A stretch of DNA of 64,000 nt, from assembly GCF_003951285.1 (NCBI RefSeq), contig NZ_RXFQ01000009.1, positions 186,001-250,000 of the forward strand, given 5' to 3'. The DNA is from Variovorax beijingensis. Its GTDB lineage: Bacteria > Pseudomonadota > Gammaproteobacteria > Burkholderiales > Burkholderiaceae_C. Positions within the stretch are counted from its first letter, which is position 1. Each line of letters starts with the position of its first letter. Below are positions 33,655-41,429 of this stretch, one piece after another. Made by a program: the position numbers and the translations under genes. The notes below the pieces were generated by a model. The model saw nothing but the letters and a program-made list of their open reading frames with translations. It was not told the DNA's origin and made no database searches.

Positions 33655-34289
33655 ACGCACTGGCCGCACGCATCCACGATGCACTGCCGCAGACGCAGTG
33701 CACACGTTGCGGCTACCCCGACTGCGCCGGCTATGCCCAGGCCGTGGCCGACGGCCAGGCGGACATCAACCAGTGCCCGCCCGGCGGCGCCGAAGGCGTG
33801 GCCAGGCTGGCGCGGCTCACCGGCCGCGAGCCGCTCCCGCTCGACCCGCAGTTCGGCACCGAAGGGCCCCGCGCCATGGCGGTCATCGACGAAGCCTGGT
33901 GCATCGGCTGTACGCTCTGCCTCGATGCCTGCCCCACCGACGCCATCGTGGGCATCAACAAGCGCATGCACACCGTGATCGAAGCGCACTGCACGGGCTG
34001 CGAGCTCTGCATTCCGGTCTGCCCTGTCGATTGCATCTCGCTCGAGGTCGAGACACCGGGCCGCAGCGGATGGCAGGCCTGGTCGCAGGTGCAGGCGGAG
34101 GCCGCACTGCAGCGCTACAAGCTGCATGGCGAGCATCGCCGCGCGGACAGGCGCAAGAGCGAGCGCGACGCGCCCGCCATTGCCGAACCGCAGGCCGCCG
34201 ACACGCGCAAGCGATCCATCGTCGAGGCTGCGCTGGCGCGTGCCCGTGCTGCCTCACCACAACAACGTCCGCCCGCCGCCAAGCCATGA
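33651..34289 (+). CDS. RnfB-like 4Fe-4S ferredoxin
   Basis: A 212-residue soluble protein starting with GTG inside the phaZ stop (GTGA). The N-terminal Fer4_15-like domain has CTRCGYPDCAGYA and NQCPPGG. Two classical ferredoxin motifs follow near residues 84-130: CIGCTLCLDACP and CTGCELCIPVCP. This is the layout of RnfB after its membrane anchor, but the N-terminal transmembrane helix is missing, and no other rnf gene is nearby. The C-terminal 60 residues are basic and Ala-rich. It probably carries electrons for an unidentified partner. The stop overlaps the start of the LysE gene. Confidence 0.82.
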   Translation: MNALAARIHDALPQTQCTRCGYPDCAGYAQAVADGQADINQCPPGGAEGVARLARLTGREPLPLDPQFGTEGPRAMAVIDEAWCIGCTLCLDACPTDAIVGINKRMHTVIEAHCTGCELCIPVCPVDCISLEVETPGRSGWQAWSQVQAEAALQRYKLHGEHRRADRRKSERDAPAIAEPQAADTRKRSIVEAALARARAASPQQRPPAAKP

Positions 34290-34924
34290 CCCTCGACACC
34301 CTGCTGATTTACGTCGTTGCCTCGCTCGCCCTGGCCGTGATCCCCGGCCCGACGATGCTGCTGGCGCTGTCCAACGGCATCGACGGCGGCATGCGCCGCG
34401 CGAGCTGGGGCATTGCCGGCGCGTCGCTCGGGAGCATCACGCTGATCGCGGTGGTTGCGCTCGGGCTCGGTTCGCTGCTGGCCGCATCCGAACTGCTCTT
34501 CAATGCGATCCGCGCCGCGGGTGTCGCCTACCTGGTCTGGCTCGGCGTCAAGCTGTGGCGCAGCGAAGAGGCCGACCTCGGCGCGGCGCTGGCCAAATCC
34601 GCCATCGAGGTTCGCCCGCATGGCCGCGTCGCGCTCATGCGCAGCCTGCTCGTGGCGCTGTCGAATCCCAAGACGGTGCTGTTCTTCGCCGCTTTCCTGC
34701 CGCAGTTCATCGACATCGCCAAGCCGCAGGGCACGCAGTACCTGCTGCTCGGCTCGATCTTCGTGGCGCTCGACACCTGCGTGATGCTGGCCTATGCGGC
34801 GGCCGGAACGCAGGCCGTGCGCTGGCTCTCGCGCCGCGGCCTCAAGATGCTGAACCGCAGCTGCGCCGCCGGCATGTGGCTGCTGGCCGCAACGCTCGCC
34901 TTCTGGCGCCGCCCGGGCACCTGA
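34286..34924 (+). CDS. LysE/RhtB family exporter
   Basis: A 212-residue inner-membrane protein with about six hydrophobic helices. The N-terminal TLLIYVVASLALAVIPGPTMLLALSNG contains the PGP motif typical of LysE/RhtB amino-acid exporters. SNPKTVLFFAAFLPQF is a second family landmark. Length is typical. It starts in the stop codon of the ferredoxin gene (ATGA), so phaZ, the ferredoxin and this exporter form one transcription unit. The exported compound is not predictable. Confidence 0.88.
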   Translation: MTLDTLLIYVVASLALAVIPGPTMLLALSNGIDGGMRRASWGIAGASLGSITLIAVVALGLGSLLAASELLFNAIRAAGVAYLVWLGVKLWRSEEADLGAALAKSAIEVRPHGRVALMRSLLVALSNPKTVLFFAAFLPQFIDIAKPQGTQYLLLGSIFVALDTCVMLAYAAAGTQAVRWLSRRGLKMLNRSCAAGMWLLAATLAFWRRPGT

Positions 34925-34936
34925 ACGGCGCGGGGC

Positions 34937-35872
34937 TCAGCCCTCTTGGCTCTCTTTCGCCTTCTGCGGGCGCTGGAAGAGCAGCAGCAAAACACCGGCC
35001 AGCACCACCGCCACCGCATACCACTCGAAGCTTGTCACGGTCTCGTTGGCAATCCACACGCCCAGCAGCATGGCGATCACCGGATTGACGAAGGTGTAGC
35101 TCGCGGCCAAGGCGGCGGGCGCCTTCGCGAGCAGCACCATGTAGGCGTTGAAGGCAATCAGCGAGCCGAACACCACGAGGTAGAGCCAGGCGGCAGCGGC
35201 CACGGGTTGCGGCGGCCACGCCAGCTGCTCGCCGGAGAGGGCCGCGAGCACCAGCAGCACCACGCCGCCGCAGATCATTTCGCTCGCGAAGCCCATCGCG
35301 CCGGGCGCGAGCGGCAGGCTGCGCTGGCTCAGCACGCTGCCCATCGACCAGCAGATGCAGGCAATCGAGATCGCCGCCAAGCCCGCGGGCGACGACTGGA
35401 AGCCGCTGCCCTGCGTCAGCATCAGCACGCCGATGAGCCCGAGTGCAATGCCCGCCGCCTCCAGCCGCGTCGGCTTCACGCCCCAGATCAGGTTGAGCAG
35501 CGCAATCAGCAGCGGCACCACCGCGATGAAGGCCACCACCAGCCCGGAGCCGATCGACACTTCGGCATGGGCCGTGCCGCCCATGCCGCCACCCAGCATC
35601 AACGTGCCGACCACGAGGGCATTGCGCCACTGCAGGCGCGAAGGCCAGGCCACACCGCGCCAGCGCATCCAGGCGGCGAGCAGCACACCCGCGAACAGGA
35701 AGCGCGAGCCCATCTGAAGAAACGGCGCAAAGCTGATGAGCGCGTACTTGATCGCAAGATAGGTCGAGCCCCAGACCACCCAGGTGGCGGCCAGGCAGAG
35801 CCACAGCAGCGGCGGCAGTGCGGTGCGCGCGGGACCGGACGCGGCTTGGGCGGGGGATGCGAGCGTGGGCAT
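34937..35872 (-). CDS. EamA/DMT family transporter
   Basis: A 311-residue inner-membrane protein of the drug/metabolite transporter superfamily with two EamA repeats and about ten transmembrane helices (WLCLAATWVVWGSTYLAIKYAL opens the first repeat). The substrate may be an amino acid or other metabolite. The start at 35872 (MPTLASPAQ) is preferred over an in-frame ATG at 35941 that lies in the divergent regulatory region. An Lrp/AsnC-type regulator gene is divergently placed and is the likely controller. Confidence 0.9.
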   Translation of the reverse strand: MPTLASPAQAASGPARTALPPLLWLCLAATWVVWGSTYLAIKYALISFAPFLQMGSRFLFAGVLLAAWMRWRGVAWPSRLQWRNALVVGTLMLGGGMGGTAHAEVSIGSGLVVAFIAVVPLLIALLNLIWGVKPTRLEAAGIALGLIGVLMLTQGSGFQSSPAGLAAISIACICWSMGSVLSQRSLPLAPGAMGFASEMICGGVVLLVLAALSGEQLAWPPQPVAAAAWLYLVVFGSLIAFNAYMVLLAKAPAALAASYTFVNPVIAMLLGVWIANETVTSFEWYAVAVVLAGVLLLLFQRPQKAKESQEG

Positions 35873-35911
35873 GTCGGTGTTGTCTTGTTGGTATGGAAAC
35901 GCCGTCCATGG

Positions 35912-35966
35912 TATGAAAGCAATCTTCTCGCAACCATGCATATCTCATGGTTCTTTGCGTTTCATA
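35912..35966. promoter_or_regulatory. Dyad operator region between the EamA gene and the Lrp/AsnC gene
   Basis: TATGAAA (35912-35918) and TTTCATA (35960-35966) are perfect outer arms, and ACCATG (35933-35938) and CATGGT (35946-35951) are perfect inner arms with nearly the same centre. Repeated dyads spread over about 55 bp suit multimeric Lrp-type proteins. Confidence 0.5.
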
Positions 35967-35987
35967 TCGTCGATTTGAAGGAGTTGC

Positions 35988-36485
35988 ATGGACTTCAGCT
36001 TGAACCCTGCGCTGGATGCGCACGACACCCGCATCCTGGCCGAACTGCAGGCCGATGCGCGGCTCACCATGGCCGAGCTCGGCCGCCGCGTGCACCTGAG
36101 CCAGCCGGCCGTGACGGAGCGCGTGAAGAAGCTCGAGGCCGCGGGCGTGATCAGCGGATACCGCGCGACCGTGAACCTCGGCAAGCTCGGCTACGGCATC
36201 CGCGCGATCATCCGCGTGGGCCGCGCCGACTATGCGCGCGTGGTGGAACTGGTGCAAGAGACGCCCGAATGCGTCAATGCCTACAACGTGACCGGCGACG
36301 ACAGCTGGATCCTGGAGATTGCGGTCATCGACGTGAGCCATCTCGATGCGGTGGTCACCAAGTTCTGCATCCTCACCGAGACGGCCACCTCGATCATCCT
36401 GAACCCGGCGCGCGAGCACCAGCCGATGTTGCCGCCTCAGCGCTCGGACGTGAAGCCGCCGATCAGGAAGGTGCTCAACGCGTAG
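35988..36485 (+). CDS. Lrp/AsnC family transcriptional regulator
   Basis: A 165-residue regulator with an N-terminal winged helix (LDAHDTRILAELQADARLTMAELGRRVHLSQPAVTERVKKLEAAGVI) and a C-terminal RAM effector domain with the TGDDSWILEI segment. GAAGGAG lies at good spacing before the ATG. Such proteins respond to amino acids and often control the adjacent transporter; the divergent EamA gene is the obvious target, with dyad operators in the spacer. Its 3' end overlaps the convergent TetR gene by 11 bp. Confidence 0.92.
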   Translation: MDFSLNPALDAHDTRILAELQADARLTMAELGRRVHLSQPAVTERVKKLEAAGVISGYRATVNLGKLGYGIRAIIRVGRADYARVVELVQETPECVNAYNVTGDDSWILEIAVIDVSHLDAVVTKFCILTETATSIILNPAREHQPMLPPQRSDVKPPIRKVLNA

Positions 36486-37113
36486 CCGGCTTCCGTTCGC
36501 GCACCAGGTAGGCCATGACCAGATCGACGAGCTGCCGGCGAAACGCGGCTGAAGCGACCAGCCCGGCGCGAGCCGCTGCGTGAATCGCGCCCTCCACGGC
36601 GCCCGACAGCACCAGCGCCATGGCCTGCGCCCGCGTTGCAGACTGCCGCCCCCGCAACGCCTTCACGACCTCCACATAGGCATCGGCGTACGCCTGCTCG
36701 AAACCGTCGGCCGCCTGCGCCCCGGCCGCGTGCGCAGGCGCAAGCTCCAGCAGCGCGCGATGCAGGCCCGGCTTGCCCGCGTGCACCGCGACCAGGCCAT
36801 CGACCAGCGTCTCGGCGCACGTCCTTGGCGCACCCCGGCATGCGCTGGCGGCGCGCAGCGCAGCAAGCACTTCGTCGAGATGCTGTCTTCGGATGGCCTC
36901 GACGATGGCATGCTTGTCGGGAAAGTACTGGTAGAGCGAGCCGATGCCCACGCCCGCGGCCTGCGCCACCTGGTTGGTCGAGAAGCCGGCCGCGCCACCG
37001 GTCGCAAGAATGCGAGCAGCCGCCTCCACGATGGCATCCACCATGGCCTTCGAGCGCGCCTGGCGCGGCGCTTTGCGCAGGGCGGCTCGGGGTCTGGCAA
37101 TGCGAGTAGACAT
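36475..37113 (-). CDS. TetR family transcriptional regulator
   Basis: A 212-residue repressor. The N-terminal helix-turn-helix reads RSKAMVDAIVEAAARIL...GFSTNQVAQAAGVGIGSLYQYFPDKHAIVEAI, the TetR pattern. The remaining ligand-binding region is all-helical and not recognisable in detail. It is divergent from the DinB-family gene 73 bp away and overlaps the 3' end of the Lrp gene. A matching 10-bp half-site pair lies in its own early codons and the dinB spacer. Confidence 0.9.
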   Translation of the reverse strand: MSTRIARPRAALRKAPRQARSKAMVDAIVEAAARILATGGAAGFSTNQVAQAAGVGIGSLYQYFPDKHAIVEAIRRQHLDEVLAALRAASACRGAPRTCAETLVDGLVAVHAGKPGLHRALLELAPAHAAGAQAADGFEQAYADAYVEVVKALRGRQSATRAQAMALVLSGAVEGAIHAAARAGLVASAAFRRQLVDLVMAYLVRERKPATR

Positions 37114-37186
37114 GATGCACGGGCGAAGCGACGATGCGGGCAGATTACTCGCATTTCAATTCAGCACCAGGAAGGAGCTTCCCCAT

Positions 37187-37714
37187 ATGCCGTCCCGCAC
37201 GCTTCTCCAGCGGCTCTTCGCCTATCGGCGCTGGGCAGACAACGAACTCCTGGCCTGCCTCGAAGGCCTGGACGCGCAAACGCATGGCGTCACCAGGGAC
37301 GCATCGCTGCGCCTGGTTCACCACAACCACCTGGTGGACCGCGTCTTCGCCGCCCATCTGGCCGGCGAGCCGCACGGCCTGGCTTCGGTCGGCGCCACCG
37401 GCACGCCCCTGCTGCACGAGCTGCGCGAGCGCAACGATGCCAGCCTGGACTGGTACCAAGGCTACGTCGACACCGCCTCGCCCGAAGCGCTGGCCGAGGC
37501 CCTGCCCTTCGTCTTCACCGATGCGGACGCAGGCTGCATGTCGCGTGAAGAGATGCTGCTGCACGTGCTGACACACAGCAGCTATCACCGCGGCGAGGCG
37601 GGCCGCCTGCTGTCGGCAGCGGGCATCGAGCCGCCCTGGGACACCTTCGCCGTCTTCCTGCACCGGAGCGAACCGGCGCGCCGTGACCTCAGGGCTGGCG
37701 CGCCAGCGCGCTGA
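37187..37714 (+). CDS. DinB/YfiT-fold metal-dependent protein
   Basis: A 175-residue four-helix-bundle protein of the DinB family, often a thiol-S-transferase or damage-inducible metalloprotein. Candidate metal ligands are the histidines in RLVHHNHLVDRVF and in LTHSSYHRGEAGRL. The start at 37187 is fixed by a strong AAGGAG site; reading-frame extension upstream is ignored. The divergent TetR gene is the probable regulator. Its 3' end overlaps the convergent VOC gene by 26 bp. Confidence 0.88.
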   Translation: MPSRTLLQRLFAYRRWADNELLACLEGLDAQTHGVTRDASLRLVHHNHLVDRVFAAHLAGEPHGLASVGATGTPLLHELRERNDASLDWYQGYVDTASPEALAEALPFVFTDADAGCMSREEMLLHVLTHSSYHRGEAGRLLSAAGIEPPWDTFAVFLHRSEPARRDLRAGAPAR

Positions 37715-38180
37715 AGGCGCTCACCACCTCGGGCGGCGCCTGCACCATCTCGATCAGCACACCCTCGCCCGCGATCGGGAATTCGTCGTTCGCCTTCGGA
37801 TGCAGAAAGCAGATGTCGAAGCCCGCGGCACCCTTGCGGATGCCGCCGGGTGCAAAGCGCACACCCTGTGCTGTGAGCCACTCCACGGCCCTGGGCAGGT
37901 CGTCGATCCACAGGCCCACGTGGTTGAGCGGCGTGGCGTGCACGGCCGGTTTCTTCTCGGGGTCGAGCGGCTGCATCAGGTCGACCTCGACCTTGAACGG
38001 CCCGCTGCCCATCGAGCAGATGTCCTCGTCGACATTCTCGCGTTCGCTCTTGAAGGTGCCCGTGACCTCGAGCCCCAGCATGTCGACCCAGAGCTTCTGC
38101 AGGCGCAGCTTGTCGGGCCCGCCGATGGCGATCTGCTGGATGCCCAGCACCTTGAAGGGGCGTGCGGCGGCGGTGGTCAT
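37689..38180 (-). CDS. VOC-family protein, methylmalonyl-CoA epimerase-like
   Basis: A 163-residue vicinal-oxygen-chelate protein with two beta-alpha-beta-beta-beta modules. The second half resembles methylmalonyl-CoA epimerase: LNHVGLWIDDL (His ligand), GVRFAPGGIRKGAAGFDICFLHPK and the closing GVLIEMVQ (Glu ligand). The first metal-ligand position, normally His in DHIAIAV, is Gln here (IQQIAIGG). The gene starts inside the bioB stop (ATGA). With pccAB and mutase genes upstream on the same strand, an epimerase is the missing step, so this is a good candidate, though glyoxalase-like functions remain possible. Confidence 0.7.
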   Translation of the reverse strand: MTTAAARPFKVLGIQQIAIGGPDKLRLQKLWVDMLGLEVTGTFKSERENVDEDICSMGSGPFKVEVDLMQPLDPEKKPAVHATPLNHVGLWIDDLPRAVEWLTAQGVRFAPGGIRKGAAGFDICFLHPKANDEFPIAGEGVLIEMVQAPPEVVSAFSALARQP

Positions 38181-39223
38181 GCAGTGCAACCTTCCGGCTG
38201 CTCCTGCACCTGCCGCGCATTGAGGCCGAGCTTGCGCAGCAGCACCGTGTCGGCTTCGACGTCGGGATTGCCGGTAACGAGCAGCTTGTCGCCATAGAAG
38301 ATCGAATTCGCGCCCGCCATGAAGCACAGCGCCTGCACCGCGTCGCCCATCTGCTGGCGCCCCGCCGACAGGCGCACGCGCGCGGTCGGCATCGTGATGC
38401 GCGCGACTGCGATCATGCGCACGAAGTCGAAGGGATCGACCGGCTCCGAATCGGCCAGCGGCGTGCCCGGCACGCGCACCAGGCTGTTGATCGGCACCGA
38501 CTCCGGGTACGGATTCAGATTGGCCAGCTGCGCGATCAGTCCCGCGCGGTGCACCGGCTGCTCGCCCATGCCGACGATGCCGCCGCAGCACACGCTGATG
38601 CCGGCGCTGCGCACATGGGCCAGCGTGTCGAGCCGGTCCTGGTAGGTGCGCGTGTCGACCACGTCGGTGTAGTACTCGGGCGCGGTATCGAGGTTGTGGT
38701 TGTAGTAGTCCAGGCCCGCGGCCTTGAGCTGGTGCGCGTGGTGCGGCTCCAGCATGCCGAGCGTGGCGCAGGTCTGCAGGCCCAGCCCCTTCACGGCCTC
38801 GACCAGCACCGCCACCTTCTCGACGTCGCGGTCCTTCGGCGCACGCCATGCGGCGCCCATGCAGAAGCGCGTGGCGCCGGCGTCCTTGGCGGCCTGCGCG
38901 GCGCGCACCACCTCGTCGACCTCCATGAGCTTCTGGGCCTTCACGCCGGTGTCGAACTCGGCCGACTGCGGGCAGTAGCCGCAGTTCTCGGGGCAGCCGC
39001 CGGTCTTGACCGAGAGCAGCGTCGCCAGCTCGATGTCGCCCGCCGGAAAGTGCCGGCGATGCACCGTCTGCGCCTCGAACAGCAGGTCCATCAGCGGCTT
39101 GTCGAGCAGCGCCTGTATCGCCTCGATCGTCCACGGGCCTTGCGGCGTGACCGGCTTTGCGGGCCGGTGCAGCGTGACAGGCGCCGAGATGGGCGCTTCA
39201 AAAAAAAGATCGGAGGTCGTCAT
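38177..39223 (-). CDS. bioB: Biotin synthase
   Basis: A 348-residue radical-SAM enzyme inserting sulfur into dethiobiotin. The [4Fe-4S] SAM motif is GGCPENCGYCPQSA (CxxxCxxC). The [2Fe-2S] ligands lie in the RFCMGAAW and CCGGI segments, and the family tail ARQVQEQPEG is present. The start at 39223 (MTTSDLFFEAP) follows the dispersed repeat. No other bio gene is nearby. Its position after the biotin-dependent carboxylase genes suggests that cofactor supply is linked with propionyl-CoA carboxylation. Confidence 0.96.
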   Translation of the reverse strand: MTTSDLFFEAPISAPVTLHRPAKPVTPQGPWTIEAIQALLDKPLMDLLFEAQTVHRRHFPAGDIELATLLSVKTGGCPENCGYCPQSAEFDTGVKAQKLMEVDEVVRAAQAAKDAGATRFCMGAAWRAPKDRDVEKVAVLVEAVKGLGLQTCATLGMLEPHHAHQLKAAGLDYYNHNLDTAPEYYTDVVDTRTYQDRLDTLAHVRSAGISVCCGGIVGMGEQPVHRAGLIAQLANLNPYPESVPINSLVRVPGTPLADSEPVDPFDFVRMIAVARITMPTARVRLSAGRQQMGDAVQALCFMAGANSIFYGDKLLVTGNPDVEADTVLLRKLGLNARQVQEQPEGCTA

Positions 39224-39266
39224 ATCAATGAGTCTTTCATAACTGCCCGAGGCGTTGTCTGTTCGG

Positions 39267-39360
39267 GAAACACCGCGGAACCGGCTTCGCCGGTCCGCAG
39301 GTGTTGCCCCCGGAAGGGGGGTGGAGAAGCGACACGAAGTGCGCGAAGCCTGGGGGTGAG
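39267..39360 (+). repeat. Dispersed intergenic repeat, copy A
   Basis: About 94 bp between pccA and bioB, nearly identical in reverse complement to copy B at 47487-47582. It contains hairpins ACCGGC-TTC-GCCGGT and CCCCC-GGAA-GGGGG. Shared blocks include GGTGTTGCCCCCGG and AAGCGACACGAAGTGCGCG. It fills most of the 139-bp gap and is non-coding. Confidence 0.8.
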
Positions 39361-39362
39361 CT

Positions 39363-41411
39363 TTATTCAAACTCCAGAATGATTTGATCGACGGCGAGCG
39401 ATTCGCCCTTGCCCGCCGAAATCTTGCCGACCACGCCGTCCTGCGTGGCGAACAGTACGTTTTCCATCTTCATGGCCTCGATCACGGCCAGCTTCTCGCC
39501 GGCGCGCACCTGCTGCCCCGGCTGCACCGACACCTCGACCAAGAGGCCCGGCATCGGCGACATCAGGAACTTGCTCAGGTCGGGCGGCGCCTTGTAGGGC
39601 ATCAGCTCGAGCAGGCGCGCGCACCGGGGCGACAGCACCATCGCCTCGACCTGCGTGCCGTCGTGCGACACCCGCAGCGCCAGCGGGTTCTTGCCGGCCC
39701 CGCGCTCCACCTGGGCGGTGAAGGGCCTGTCGTTGACCGTGCCCTGCACGCGAATGGCGCCGAGCGCAAAGCCGCTGTCGATCTTGTAGTTCTTGCCGCC
39801 CACGGCCACGGCGCTGGCGCCGGTCTTGCCGTGGAAGTCGGTGACCGAAACAGGATGGTGCACGTGCTTGCCCTCCGGCCCCAGCTCCACCACCACGAAC
39901 TGCTCGCCCACCTTCACGCCATGGCCTTCGAGCTGTCCGCTGATGCCCGAAGCCCGCGCGCGGTAGCGGCGGTGCACGTAGGCCGCGAGCGCAATCAGGA
40001 ACGAAGGATCGGCGTGCGGCACGTCCTCGGCATGGAAGCCCTTGCCGTAGTGCTCGGCGATGAAGCCGGTGTTGAAATCGCCCGCCACGAACTTCGGATG
40101 CGCGAGCAGCGCGGCCTGGAACGGGATGTTGCTGCTGATGCCGCGGATCACGAAGCCGTTGAGCGCCTCGCGCATGCGGGCAATCGCATGCTGCCGGTCC
40201 TTGCCGTGCACGATGAGCTTGGCGATCATCGAGTCGTAGTACATCGGGATCTCGCCGCCGTCGTACACGCCGGTGTCCACGCGCACCCCGTTCAGGCGCT
40301 CGGTGTCGGCCGCGAACATGGTCTCGGCCGGCGGCTGGAACTTCACCAGGCGGCCGGTCGAAGGCAGGAAATTGCGGAACGGGTCCTCGGCATTGATGCG
40401 GCACTCGATGGCCCAGCCGTTGCGCTTCACCTGTTCCTGCGTGAGCGGCAGTTCTTCGCCGGCCGCCACGCGGATCATCAACTCGACAAGATCGAGCCCC
40501 GTGATGCATTCGGTCACCGGGTGCTCCACCTGCAGCCGCGTGTTCATCTCCAGGAAGTAGAAGCTCTGGTCCTTGCCGACCACGAACTCCACCGTGCCCG
40601 CGCTCTGGTACTTCACGGCCTTGGCCAGCTGCACTGCCTGCTCGCCCATCGCACGGCGCGTGGCATCGCTGATGAAGGGCGAAGGCGCCTCCTCGATCAC
40701 CTTCTGGTGGCGGCGCTGGATCGAGCATTCGCGCTCGTTCAGGTAGATGACGTTGCCGTGCGAATCGCCCAGCACCTGGATCTCGATGTGGCGCGGCTCC
40801 TCGACGAACTTCTCGATGAACACGCGGTCGTCGCCGAAGCTGGCGAGCGCCTCGTTGCGGCACGAGGTGAATCCCTCGAAGGCTTCCTTGTCGTTGTAGG
40901 CCACGCGCAGGCCCTTGCCGCCACCGCCGGCCGAGGCCTTGATCATCACGGGGTAGCCGATGTCCTTGGCAATCTCGACCGCGCGCTCGGCCGTCTCGAT
41001 GGCGTCGTTCCAGCCCGGGATGGTGTTGACCTTGGCCTCGTTCGCGAGCTTCTTGGAGGCGATCTTGTCGCCCATCGCCGCGATCGAATAGTGCTTCGGT
41101 CCGATGAAGGCGATGCCCTCTTCCTCGACCTTGCGTGCGAAGGCTTCGTTCTCCGAGAGGAAGCCGTAGCCCGGGTGCACCGCCTCGGCGCCGGTCTTCT
41201 TGCAGGCCTCGATGATGCGGTCGGCCTGCAGGTAGCTCTCGCGGCTCGGTGCAGCGCCGATGTGAACGGCCTCGTCGGCCAACTCGACGTGGCGGGCTTC
41301 CTTGTCGGCGTCGGAATAGACGGCGACGGTGAGGATGCCCATCTTCTTGGCCGTTTGAATCACGCGGCAGGCGATTTCGCCGCGATTGGCGATCAGGATT
41401 TTTTTGAACAT
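39363..41411 (-). CDS. pccA: Propionyl/acetyl-CoA carboxylase, biotin carboxylase plus BCCP subunit
   Basis: A 682-residue alpha subunit that carboxylates its own biotin with ATP and bicarbonate. The biotin carboxylase domain covers about residues 1-450 (KILIANRGEIACRVI, ATP-grasp loop KASAGGGGKGLR, EMNTRLQVEHPVTE). A linker/BT region follows, and the C-terminal biotinyl domain has the acceptor Lys in IEAMKMEN. The context with pccB, meaB and methylmalonyl-CoA mutase argues for propionyl-CoA as substrate. It begins 18 bp after pccB. Confidence 0.95.
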   Translation of the reverse strand: MFKKILIANRGEIACRVIQTAKKMGILTVAVYSDADKEARHVELADEAVHIGAAPSRESYLQADRIIEACKKTGAEAVHPGYGFLSENEAFARKVEEEGIAFIGPKHYSIAAMGDKIASKKLANEAKVNTIPGWNDAIETAERAVEIAKDIGYPVMIKASAGGGGKGLRVAYNDKEAFEGFTSCRNEALASFGDDRVFIEKFVEEPRHIEIQVLGDSHGNVIYLNERECSIQRRHQKVIEEAPSPFISDATRRAMGEQAVQLAKAVKYQSAGTVEFVVGKDQSFYFLEMNTRLQVEHPVTECITGLDLVELMIRVAAGEELPLTQEQVKRNGWAIECRINAEDPFRNFLPSTGRLVKFQPPAETMFAADTERLNGVRVDTGVYDGGEIPMYYDSMIAKLIVHGKDRQHAIARMREALNGFVIRGISSNIPFQAALLAHPKFVAGDFNTGFIAEHYGKGFHAEDVPHADPSFLIALAAYVHRRYRARASGISGQLEGHGVKVGEQFVVVELGPEGKHVHHPVSVTDFHGKTGASAVAVGGKNYKIDSGFALGAIRVQGTVNDRPFTAQVERGAGKNPLALRVSHDGTQVEAMVLSPRCARLLELMPYKAPPDLSKFLMSPMPGLLVEVSVQPGQQVRAGEKLAVIEAMKMENVLFATQDGVVGKISAGKGESLAVDQIILEFE

Positions 41412-41429
41412 ATTGTTGTCCTGCGCTCC

